Shown piece after piece: positions 1 through 5,424 of a stretch of 6,659 nucleotides of DNA (within the stretch, counting starts at the first letter, position 1; each line of letters starts with the position of its first letter). The stretch covers positions 1 to 6,659 of the forward strand of contig CAIKID010000047.1 in assembly GCA_903827345.1 (NCBI GenBank). Direction: 5' to 3'. The stretch comes from an uncultured Actinomycetes bacterium (lineage in GTDB: Bacteria; Actinomycetota; Actinomycetes; Nanopelagicales; Nanopelagicaceae). The notes below the pieces were generated by a model. That model ran no database searches. It saw only the letters and a program-made list of their open reading frames with translations, and was not told where the DNA came from. The translations under genes and the position numbers were made by a program.

Positions 1-312
1 CCATTAGTTGCAGTTATTCCTTACGAAGCTGCGACACCAGCGTTGGTCATTGTCGGTTTCTTGATGATGTCTCAAATCAAGAATATCGACTGGCAAGATT
101 ATGGAATTGCGATCCCGGCATTCCTGACAATGATCTTGATGCCATTCACTTACAGCATCTCAGTAGGTATCGGTGCTGGATTTGTTTCGCACGTACTAGT
201 ACGAGTAGTCCAGGGTCGCCGTAAGGAAGTGCATGCACTGCTTTACATCGCCTCTGCCTTATTCGTGGTCTACTTCTTGCAGTCACCAATTAACATCTGG
301 ACTAGCAAGTAA
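1..312 (+). CDS. NCS2-family (AzgA-like) purine base permease, C-terminal part
   Basis: This is the last 103 residues of a membrane transporter whose start lies left of the window. It is read in frame from base 1 to the TAA at 310-312. The visible part has hydrophobic segments at about residues 13-25, 35-68 and 79-95. It also has the conserved C-terminal block of the AzgA/PbuG branch of the NCS2 family: an IDW.DY segment at 29-34 followed by AIPAFLT and MPFTYSI..GIG.GF at 47-61. Known members are proton symporters for adenine, guanine or hypoxanthine. The ATT-started reading of apt overlaps this stop by one base, so the two genes probably share a transcript. The neighbour favours adenine as a substrate, but that is inference and specificity cannot be read from this fragment. 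The family call is secure. Confidence 0.88.
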   Translation, partial: PLVAVIPYEAATPALVIVGFLMMSQIKNIDWQDYGIAIPAFLTMILMPFTYSISVGIGAGFVSHVLVRVVQGRRKEVHALLYIASALFVVYFLQSPINIWTSK

Positions 313-863
313 TTATCAACGCAAATCAAGGCGATCAGGCTTCGAAGGATTTCCTTCGAAGCCTGATCCGCGATGTGCCCGATTTTCCGACGGCAGGGAT
401 TCTCTTTAAAGATATAACACCGCTGTTGAGAAACGCAGAAGCATTTGATCTGGCCGTCAGCGAATTTTCTAAAGTGAGCCGGCAGTTTGATCTAGTTGCC
501 GGAGTTGAAGCTCGTGGCTTTATATTTGCTGCGGCGGTAGCAAAGATGACTGGCAAAGGATTTATTCCCATTCGCAAGAGCGGAAAACTTCCCGCCGCTA
601 GTTTTTCGGAGAGTTATGCCTTGGAATACGGCGAGAGTATCTTGCAGATCCATCAGGACGCTGTTCAAAGTGGTGAACGCGTAATGTTGATAGATGATGT
701 GCTCGCCACAGGCGGGACCTTAGGTGCTGCCGTAAAGTTGATAGTTCGCAGCGGGGGAGTCGTTGATTCAGTGGCGGTCTTGATGGAGATATCTGGTCTG
801 GGGGGTCAGCAGAAATTTAGTGAGACTAATCCCGGCTTAGAAATATCTGTCTTACTTAAATAA
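312..863 (+). CDS. apt: Adenine phosphoribosyltransferase, probable ATT start
   Basis: The enzyme converts adenine and PRPP to AMP and pyrophosphate in cytosolic purine salvage. The PRPP-binding motif ERVMLIDDVLATGGT is present (about residues 122-136 counting from the ATT), with the VEARGF loop at 65-70 and the family signature DVPDFP..GILFKDITPLL near the N-terminus. The only standard start codon is GTG at 375. It lies inside the conserved DVPDFP motif and would give 162 residues, losing the helix that precedes it. The frame stays open upstream to a TAG at 303-305 and encodes a good Apt N-terminal helix ending SLIRDVPDFP. There is no ATG, GTG or TTG in that stretch. The ATT at 312 overlaps the permease TAA as taATT, a coupling geometry usual for taATG, and gives 183 residues, a normal length for the family. 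No clear Shine-Dalgarno sequence precedes either candidate. Alternatives are ATC at 315 or CTG at 363. Product identity is very secure; the start is inference. Confidence 0.93.
   Translation: MINANQGDQASKDFLRSLIRDVPDFPTAGILFKDITPLLRNAEAFDLAVSEFSKVSRQFDLVAGVEARGFIFAAAVAKMTGKGFIPIRKSGKLPAASFSESYALEYGESILQIHQDAVQSGERVMLIDDVLATGGTLGAAVKLIVRSGGVVDSVAVLMEISGLGGQQKFSETNPGLEISVLLK
333..368. repeat. Perfect 17-bp inverted repeat with 2-base centre
   Basis: Bases 333-349 are the exact reverse complement of 352-368, with only TT between them, so the RNA could form a long hairpin (in practice with a 4-base loop). Each arm holds a CTTCGAAG octamer (340-347 and 354-361). No T-run follows, so it is not a standard intrinsic terminator. 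In the apt frame it is fully coding (D Q A S K D F L R S L I R), and its right arm encodes conserved Apt residues. It ends 6 bases before the GTG at 375. It could act as an mRNA structure in the permease-apt transcript or as a protein-binding palindrome. Confidence 0.85.
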
Positions 864-2306
864 TTACCACGAAGTGTGAAGCGGACGACCCTCTGCATAT
901 CCCGAAGCAGATTGAATGCCGACGACGCATTTATCGTGAAATTCATTGATTGTGGCAGCCCCGGCATAAGTAAATGAGGAGCGGACGCCAGCGATAATCT
1001 GATCGATAAGATCTTCGACTCCCGGACGAGCTGGATCTATATACATCCGGCCGGATGAGATTCCCTCTTCAAAGATTCCTTTACGCGCACGGTCAAAGGC
1101 GCTTTCTTGTGTTGTGCGAGCGTTAACGGCGCGCGCAGATGCCATTCCAAAGGATTCTTTGTAGAGCTTGCCGGTTGTGTCTTTGAGTAAATCACCAGGG
1201 CTTTCCAGAGTGCCCGCAAACCACGAACCGATCATTACTTGCGATGCACCCGCGGCGAGTGCCAAGGCGACATCGCGCGGATGGCGAACGCCACCATCGG
1301 CCCAAACATGTTTACCCATAGCGCGCGCTTGTGCAGCACATTCAAGAACTGCCGAGAATTGTGGACGACCCACACCTGTCTGCATTCTGGTGGTGCACAT
1401 CGCGCCGGGACCAACGCCCACTTTGACGATATCTGCCCCAGCTTCAATAAGGTCTTTGGTTCCTTGCGCAGTAACAACATTTCCCGCGACGATGGGAACA
1501 CCTGGATTAAGCGCCTTCACCGCTTTGATGGCTTCGATCATCTTTGCTTGATGTCCATGCGCGGTATCGATGATGAGGCAATCTGACCCCGCGGCTAGAA
1601 GTGCTTTTGCCTTACCCGCAACATCGCCATTGATCCCAATGGCCGTTGCAATGCGCAGTCGATTTTTAGAATCGATTGCAGGGCGGTAGAGAGTGGCGCG
1701 TAGCGCCCCGGCTTTTGTCAGGATGCCAACTAAATCTCCATTGGAGGTAACTATCGCGGCGAAGTCGCGGCGACTCTCCTCCAGCGCTTCATATGCCTGA
1801 CGTGGCTCGACACTGTCTGGCAGAGTTGTGAAATCAGTATGCATAATCTGGCGCAGCTGCGTGAAGCGATCTACTCGTTCCAAATCGCTCTGGGTGATAA
1901 CACCGATTGGTTTGGTCTTATCTACGACCACCAGGATGCCATGCGCACGCTTCGTAATCAGATCTAAAGCGCTAGCCGCGGTCTCGGTGGCTTCTAAGGT
2001 GGCTGGTGTTTCAAAAACTATATGGCGGGTCTTAACCCAAGCGATGACATCTGCGATGATTTCGAGGGGGATATCTTGCGGGATTACAACTAATCCACCG
2101 CGGCGCGCAACTGTTTCAGCCATACGTCGTCCGGCGATCGCCGTCATGTTGGCTACGACGATAGGAATTGTGGTACCGGTGCCATCATCGGTAGCCAGGT
2201 CAACATCCATGCGGCTAGCGATTTGGGTGTAATTGGGAACCATAAACACATCGTCATATGTGAGATCGTGTGTTAGTCCTGAAACGGGGTTACTTAAGAA
2301 ATGCAC
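864..2306 (-). CDS. guaB1: GuaB1-type GMP reductase with CBS domains (IMP dehydrogenase-related)
   Basis: This 480-residue protein belongs to the IMPDH/GMP reductase superfamily. The TIM barrel begins with LTYDDVFMVPN (15-25). Two CBS-type domains interrupt it at about residues 94-206. The barrel then continues with DTAHGH (247-252), the catalytic loop VGVGPGAMCTTRMQTGVGRPQ with Cys304, and the phosphate-binding parts ADGGVRHPRD (336-345) and IGSWFAGT (359-366). The GAMCTTR and GSWFAGT wording fits the actinobacterial GuaB1 subgroup rather than the GuaB2 synthesis enzyme. The mycobacterial member has been characterised as a CBS-containing GMP reductase (GMP + NADPH to IMP + NH3). I therefore infer that reaction, with nucleotide control through the CBS domains. 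The start is GTG, 8 bases after a TATAGT box, so a leaderless mRNA is likely. Its stop abuts that of apt with no gap. Automated annotation as plain IMP dehydrogenase is the main risk. Confidence 0.9.
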   Translation of the reverse strand: MHFLSNPVSGLTHDLTYDDVFMVPNYTQIASRMDVDLATDDGTGTTIPIVVANMTAIAGRRMAETVARRGGLVVIPQDIPLEIIADVIAWVKTRHIVFETPATLEATETAASALDLITKRAHGILVVVDKTKPIGVITQSDLERVDRFTQLRQIMHTDFTTLPDSVEPRQAYEALEESRRDFAAIVTSNGDLVGILTKAGALRATLYRPAIDSKNRLRIATAIGINGDVAGKAKALLAAGSDCLIIDTAHGHQAKMIEAIKAVKALNPGVPIVAGNVVTAQGTKDLIEAGADIVKVGVGPGAMCTTRMQTGVGRPQFSAVLECAAQARAMGKHVWADGGVRHPRDVALALAAGASQVMIGSWFAGTLESPGDLLKDTTGKLYKESFGMASARAVNARTTQESAFDRARKGIFEEGISSGRMYIDPARPGVEDLIDQIIAGVRSSFTYAGAATINEFHDKCVVGIQSASGYAEGRPLHTSW

Positions 2307-2322
2307 GTTGCCTAACTATACT
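2294..2322 (+). promoter_or_regulatory. Candidate promoter for tatB (TTAAGA-17-TATACT)
   Basis: A TATACT box at 2317-2322 is preceded, after a 17-base spacer, by TTAAGA at 2294-2299, which matches four of six bases of TTGACA. Transcription would start near 2329, leaving a leader of about 14 bases before the ATG at 2343. The -35 part lies inside the first codons of guaB1. The assignment rests only on consensus matching. Confidence 0.45.
2315..2320 (-). promoter_or_regulatory. Candidate -10 box for guaB1 (TATAGT)
   Basis: On the minus strand TATAGT fits the actinobacterial TANNNT consensus. It lies 8 bases before the GTG start, which would place the transcript start at or next to the GTG and make the message leaderless. 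No convincing -35 element is visible at 16-18 bases. It overlaps the -10 box of tatB on the other strand. Confidence 0.5.
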
Positions 2323-2342
2323 CCTGACGGTATCGTTGAAGT

Positions 2343-2669
2343 ATGTTTGGAATCGGCTTTGAGAAGTTACTGGTGTTGGCAATCCTGGCGGTTGTGCTCA
2401 TAGGACCAGATAAATTACCTCAATTTGCGGTCGATGCAGCAAAATTCCTGCAGAAGATCCGTGGATTTAGTCGCGAAGCGATGACCGAATTCAAGAGCCA
2501 GCTTGGCCCCGAGTACGCGAACCTCGATATCCAAGATCTCAACCCCAAGACCTTCATTGCTAATCATCTTGATGGTATCGCCAAAGACACTGAAAATATT
2601 GCCAAGTCAACTGCCTCGGATCTAGCAAAGATTAAAGAGCAGACCAAGATCGATCCAGATCTACTTTAA
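2343..2669 (+). CDS. tatB: Sec-independent (Tat) protein translocase subunit TatB
   Basis: TatB works with TatC to recognise twin-arginine signal peptides and pass folded proteins to the TatA pore in the cytoplasmic membrane. The 108-residue product has the family layout. A short N-terminal MFGIGFEKL is followed by one membrane helix (about 8-20), the hinge GPDKLP (21-26), and an amphipathic helix to about residue 50. It then carries the actinobacterial TatB block LGPEYANLDIQDLNPKTF (54-71), which separates it from TatA. The acidic residue at position 7 corresponds to the Glu near position 8 in other TatB proteins. The remaining tail (75-108) is charged and short compared with many TatB proteins. 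It is transcribed alone and divergently from guaB1; no tatA or tatC lies in the window. The Shine-Dalgarno signal is weak (GAAG, close to the ATG). Confidence 0.9.
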   Translation: MFGIGFEKLLVLAILAVVLIGPDKLPQFAVDAAKFLQKIRGFSREAMTEFKSQLGPEYANLDIQDLNPKTFIANHLDGIAKDTENIAKSTASDLAKIKEQTKIDPDLL

Positions 2670-2686
2670 ATCCCTCCGAAAAAAGC

Positions 2687-2729
2687 GAAGAAGGCAAGCC
2701 ATCCATATAAAGGGCGGCTTGCCTTCTTC
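2687..2729 (-). terminator. Intrinsic terminator between convergent tatB and the small Lys-rich gene
   Basis: A perfect 14-bp stem (2687-2700 with 2716-2729) encloses a 15-base loop. Read on the minus strand, six T residues (complement of A 2679-2684) follow the stem after two bases, making a good Rho-independent terminator 16 bases past the stop of the 35-residue gene. Read on the plus strand, the stem follows tatB by 17 bases but has only a poor downstream T-stretch (2736-2739), so it probably serves tatB less efficiently. Confidence 0.8.
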
Positions 2730-2745
2730 ATAGAATTTTAGAAAA

Positions 2746-2853
2746 TTAGTCTTTCTTTGACTTCTTCTCTTGCTTTGCTAAGCGCTTCTCCTTGAGGTTC
2801 AGCTTTGGTTCTTTCTTAGCGTTCGCGTTGCTCTTCTGTTCTTTATTTGCCAT
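2746..2853 (-). CDS. 35-residue lysine-rich basic protein, unknown function
   Basis: The short frame runs from ATG (2853-2851) to TAA (2748-2746). It encodes 35 residues with 12 Lys, 1 Arg, 4 Glu and 1 Asp, no Cys, no aromatic residues and no membrane segment. The product opens MANKEQK and has LKEKRLAKQEKK in its second half. Three signals argue that it is a real gene. AAGGAG (plus 2860-2865) sits 6 bases before the ATG, a strong Shine-Dalgarno; a TATTCT box lies about 28 bases upstream of the start; and a 14-bp stem with a T6 run follows the stop. The composition suggests a disordered, nucleic-acid- or ribosome-binding peptide, but this is only inference. I do not recognise the family with certainty. 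It sits downstream of the oxidase operon terminator, so it is probably a separate transcription unit. Confidence 0.72.
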   Translation of the reverse strand: MANKEQKSNANAKKEPKLNLKEKRLAKQEKKSKKD

Positions 2854-2859
2854 TTTGCG

Positions 2860-2865
2860 CTCCTT
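2860..2865 (-). promoter_or_regulatory. Strong ribosome binding site of the 35-residue gene
   Basis: AAGGAG on the minus strand lies 6 bases before the ATG at 2853. This is better than the sites of most other genes here and is the main evidence that the short frame is translated. Confidence 0.75.
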
Positions 2866-2880
2866 CGTAAGCTTGCACGT

Positions 2881-2886
2881 AGAATA
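2881..2886 (-). promoter_or_regulatory. Candidate -10 box (TATTCT) for the 35-residue gene
   Basis: On the minus strand TATTCT fits TANNNT. It lies in the gap between the ctaE terminator and the small gene and would give a leader of about 21 bases containing the Shine-Dalgarno. No -35 match is evident at the standard distance. Confidence 0.4.
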
Positions 2887-2902
2887 CCCGAAAGTGCATA
2901 AA

Positions 2903-2938
2903 GAAAGGCCCCACAAGATCGCTCTTATGGGGCCTTTC
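2903..2938 (-). terminator. Intrinsic terminator of the cytochrome oxidase operon, GNRA-capped
   Basis: On the minus strand a 16-bp stem (with one U-G pair) closes a GCGA tetraloop, beginning 15 bases after the ctaE stop. The run TTTCTTTAT follows the GC-rich part. The GNRA loop and the U-G wobble exist only on the minus strand (they become TCGC and an A/C mismatch on the plus strand), so the hairpin is built to act in minus-strand RNA, that is, for the cta operon. Confidence 0.85.
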
Positions 2939-2952
2939 TCAACATATCTGAC

Positions 2953-3558
2953 TTATTTGAATAAAGTCGCAAGCGCGCAGAGCACCCCTGCAATTGCAAT
3001 CCAGGTAAACCATGCACCTGCAGTACGTTGACGCCACACCTCAAGGGTTGGATCAATCTTGGTGCGATAGCCACGCAGGACTAGGCCTAGAGCGACGAAT
3101 GCCCCTACTAGGTAGTGGAACATGTTCGCTCCCGCTACAAGTACCCAGTTGGATGCATAAGCACCGTTATAGAACGGACGATCAGCGCCATCTTTGGTAA
3201 TAAATGGCATGTGAGCCATCTGATGCCATTGGAGGTAGCCACCGACAAGTAGGGCGATGAGTACAACGATAGAGGTCATATTTCGCAGTTCACGCTTGTA
3301 CTCACCAAGTCGGTGAGCTATCGCTGCAACGATCAAGCCAGAGGCAGCAACCCAACCAGAGGCGGTGCTAAATGTATGCACTCCCTTTGGTAGCCAGGCT
3401 TCGTTGACATTGAGGTTGCGAAGATAAAACCACGAAAAGATCATTCCAAAGAGGAATGCTCCATCAGCGACAATGAGTAGACGAACGCCAAGACGCTCGC
3501 GCCGACCTATTGCCTCTGGTGAATCGTGATGGACGTGGAACTCTGTGTCATGCGCCAT
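2953..3558 (-). CDS. ctaE: Cytochrome c oxidase subunit III
   Basis: This 201-residue membrane protein has five predicted helices at about 24-46, 64-84, 95-113, 136-161 and 181-199. That is the short, five-helix form of COX3 usual in Actinobacteria and quinol/caa3-type oxidases. Subunit III has no cofactor; it stabilises subunit I and its proton uptake. The first helix, RLLIVADGAFLFGMIFSWFY, aligns with the family segment LFI.SEV.FF, so the conserved Glu appears as Asp32, a conservative change. In helix four, a conserved His pair region reads GANMFHYLVG, with His148 kept and the first His replaced by Asn145. The N-terminus is His-rich (HDTEFHVHH). The ATG follows the ctaD stop directly (TAA|ATG), and its AAGGAG (plus 3569-3574) lies inside the last codons of ctaD, 10 bases before the start. 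Confidence 0.9.
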   Translation of the reverse strand: MAHDTEFHVHHDSPEAIGRRERLGVRLLIVADGAFLFGMIFSWFYLRNLNVNEAWLPKGVHTFSTASGWVAASGLIVAAIAHRLGEYKRELRNMTSIVVLIALLVGGYLQWHQMAHMPFITKDGADRPFYNGAYASNWVLVAGANMFHYLVGAFVALGLVLRGYRTKIDPTLEVWRQRTAGAWFTWIAIAGVLCALATLFK

Positions 3559-5424
3559 TTACTTTGCGCTCCTTCCGTAGCCATATGGATCACTGGTTAC
3601 AACTGGTGGTGTATCGAAGTTCACCAATGGGACTGGATATGGAACGGTCCACTCCAGAGTCTTTGCTCCCCATGGGTTCATCGGAGCGATCTTGCCGCTA
3701 CGCCATGAGTGGACAATCGCCCAGAGCAGAGTCAGCATTCCGATACCAACGCTGTAAGCACCGATTGTGCTTATCAAGTTAGCGTGCGCGAAGAGATGCG
3801 CATAGTCGGCTACGCGACGTGGCTGACCTTGCGAGCCAGCGATAAACATGCCAAGGAAGAGAACGTTAAATCCAATCTGGACGAACCAGAAGGAGATGTA
3901 ACCACCCTTTTCATTAAGCATGCGACCTGTCATCTTAGGGAACCAGTACGCCAGTCCTCCGATAGCTCCGGTAAGTGCGGCACCCATCAATGTGTAATGG
4001 AAGTGCGCGGTCACATACATGGAACCATGCAGATAATTGTCGGCAGGAACGTCAGAGAGATAAATACCGGTGATTCCACCGATTAAGAAGTCCCAGATAA
4101 AGGCATAAACCGAGAGCATCGGAAGCTTCATCCAAGGTTTGCCTCGCCACATGGTTCCGATAAGAACCAGGAAGAGTAAGCCAGTTGGTACCGAGATGAA
4201 TTCAGTGGTGACCATGAATGGGCCGTTGAGTGAAGGCATCCAACCTGACATGTACATATGGTGCGCCCAGACCAGGATCGAAAGCCCGGCAATTCCTGCA
4301 AAGCCAGCGATTGCGGCGTTGTAGGAGAAGAGCGGCTTACGAACGAAGACCGGAGCAATTTCCATAAGGGCTGCAACGCCTGGAATCAAGATTACATAAA
4401 CTTCAGGATGGCCCATGATCCAGAAGAGGTTGGCATAGAGCCATCCGCTTCCGCCCACATTGGCATCGTAGAAGCCAGTTGCAATCGTTCTATCCATAGC
4501 AGTTTGAATCATTGCAACCATGAATGTAGGGAATGCAGGGATAGCAAGAGCTACTGAAATGGTGGCACCAATCACGAAGATTGGCACACGGTTCCACTTC
4601 ATTCCCTTGGCGCGCATCGCAATAACTGTTGTGGTGATGTTGGCACCTGCAACTGCTGTTGAAACCGCGAAGATAATAATCGTGGCTAGGAAGGCATTCA
4701 TTCCCGGTCCAGCCTGATCGCTCAAAGGAGCGTATGCAGTCCAACCGGTTGGAATTCCACCCAAGAACCAAGCGCTGCAAAGAACCGGGATGGCGGTGAA
4801 GAGAACCCACCAGCTCAGCGCATTGAGGCGAGGGAAGGCCATATCTGCAGCACCGATCATGATTGGCATGATGTAGTTACCGAATGGGCCGGTCGCAACG
4901 ATGATCATCGCAACGATCATCGTAATGCCGTGTAAACCGACTAACGAGTTATAGACATTGGGAGAGACGAAGTGCGAACCAGGCGTTGCAAGGTTCGTAC
5001 GAATCATCATCGCCATTGTTCCGCCGACACCGAGCATGGCCATTACGCCTACTAAGTATTGGATACCGACGACTTTGTGGTCGGTGCAGTAGCGGAAGTA
5101 GCGCTTGATTCCTTGGCCATCGCCAGCAAGGAAGAGTTGTTCTTCGGCAGTTAGATCTTTGCCGATCAACCAGCGGAATGGTCCGATGAATGCGCCGATT
5201 CCAAGGAGGAATCCAACGCTCCATGCGAACATCGACATGAGAAGAACTTTGTTTACGTTATGAGTGTCGGTCATATCGCGACCGGCCTTCATAGCGAAAT
5301 ACGTTCCCCAACAGAAGATAATTCCTACAACCATTCCGGTACCCATGTGGAGCTTAGTGATCAAGCTCTTTTCTGGGTTAGGAATTGGCCGCGATGAAGC
5401 AGGTGCGTGTGAAAGAGTGGTCAT
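3559..5424 (-). CDS. ctaD: Cytochrome c oxidase subunit I (heme-copper oxidase, A-family)
   Basis: This is the catalytic subunit reducing O2 to water; 621 residues from the ATG at 5424. That start has AGGAGG 9 bases upstream and overlaps the ctaC stop as ATGA. An in-frame ATG at 5463 has no such support. The core begins at TDHK (114-117). The low-spin heme ligands are His165 (GLHGITM) and His476; CuB ligands are His339, His388 and His389 (WAHHMY); the high-spin heme ligand is His474 (TAHFHYTLMG). Tyr343 in HPEVY can form the His-Tyr cross-link and Glu341 is the D-pathway glutamate. Asp194 (GAADMAFPR), Asn183 and Asn201 complete the D pathway. Two features are odd. Residues 1-113 form an extension with two predicted helices (27-45, 60-82), and the K-pathway Ser and Lys are replaced by Met354 and Leu417 (VPTGLLF). 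The enzyme is probably active, with altered proton uptake. Confidence 0.95.
   Translation of the reverse strand: MTTLSHAPASSRPIPNPEKSLITKLHMGTGMVVGIIFCWGTYFAMKAGRDMTDTHNVNKVLLMSMFAWSVGFLLGIGAFIGPFRWLIGKDLTAEEQLFLAGDGQGIKRYFRYCTDHKVVGIQYLVGVMAMLGVGGTMAMMIRTNLATPGSHFVSPNVYNSLVGLHGITMIVAMIIVATGPFGNYIMPIMIGAADMAFPRLNALSWWVLFTAIPVLCSAWFLGGIPTGWTAYAPLSDQAGPGMNAFLATIIIFAVSTAVAGANITTTVIAMRAKGMKWNRVPIFVIGATISVALAIPAFPTFMVAMIQTAMDRTIATGFYDANVGGSGWLYANLFWIMGHPEVYVILIPGVAALMEIAPVFVRKPLFSYNAAIAGFAGIAGLSILVWAHHMYMSGWMPSLNGPFMVTTEFISVPTGLLFLVLIGTMWRGKPWMKLPMLSVYAFIWDFLIGGITGIYLSDVPADNYLHGSMYVTAHFHYTLMGAALTGAIGGLAYWFPKMTGRMLNEKGGYISFWFVQIGFNVLFLGMFIAGSQGQPRRVADYAHLFAHANLISTIGAYSVGIGMLTLLWAIVHSWRSGKIAPMNPWGAKTLEWTVPYPVPLVNFDTPPVVTSDPYGYGRSAK

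Noticed and set aside
333..368. The apt-region hairpin as an intrinsic terminator or attenuator
   Set aside because: No T-run follows on either strand and the element is coding in the apt frame.
375..863. GTG at 375 as the start of apt, giving 162 residues
   Set aside because: It lies within the conserved DVPDFP motif, lacks a Shine-Dalgarno, sits 6 bases after a strong hairpin, and would remove a helix whose sequence is visible upstream in the same frame.
1168..2232. Several plus-strand open frames of 115-134 codons within guaB1
   Set aside because: They are shadows of the well-conserved guaB1 coding frame, with no domain-like sequence of their own.
2792..3031. Plus-strand open frame of 79 codons with a hydrophobic N-terminus
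   Set aside because: It runs antisense through the small Lys-rich gene, the minus-strand terminator and the end of ctaE, has no ribosome binding site, and its hydrophobicity is the complement of Lys-rich codons.
3510..4810. Open frames of 60-125 codons on both strands inside ctaD
   Set aside because: All are alternative-frame readings of the conserved ctaD gene; compositions are irregular and none has recognisable motifs or start signals.
4889..4926. Short imperfect tandem repeat (GCAACGATGATCATCG-like units) in ctaD
   Set aside because: It encodes the repetitive membrane stretch MIVAMIIVA and is explained by amino-acid composition of the helix.
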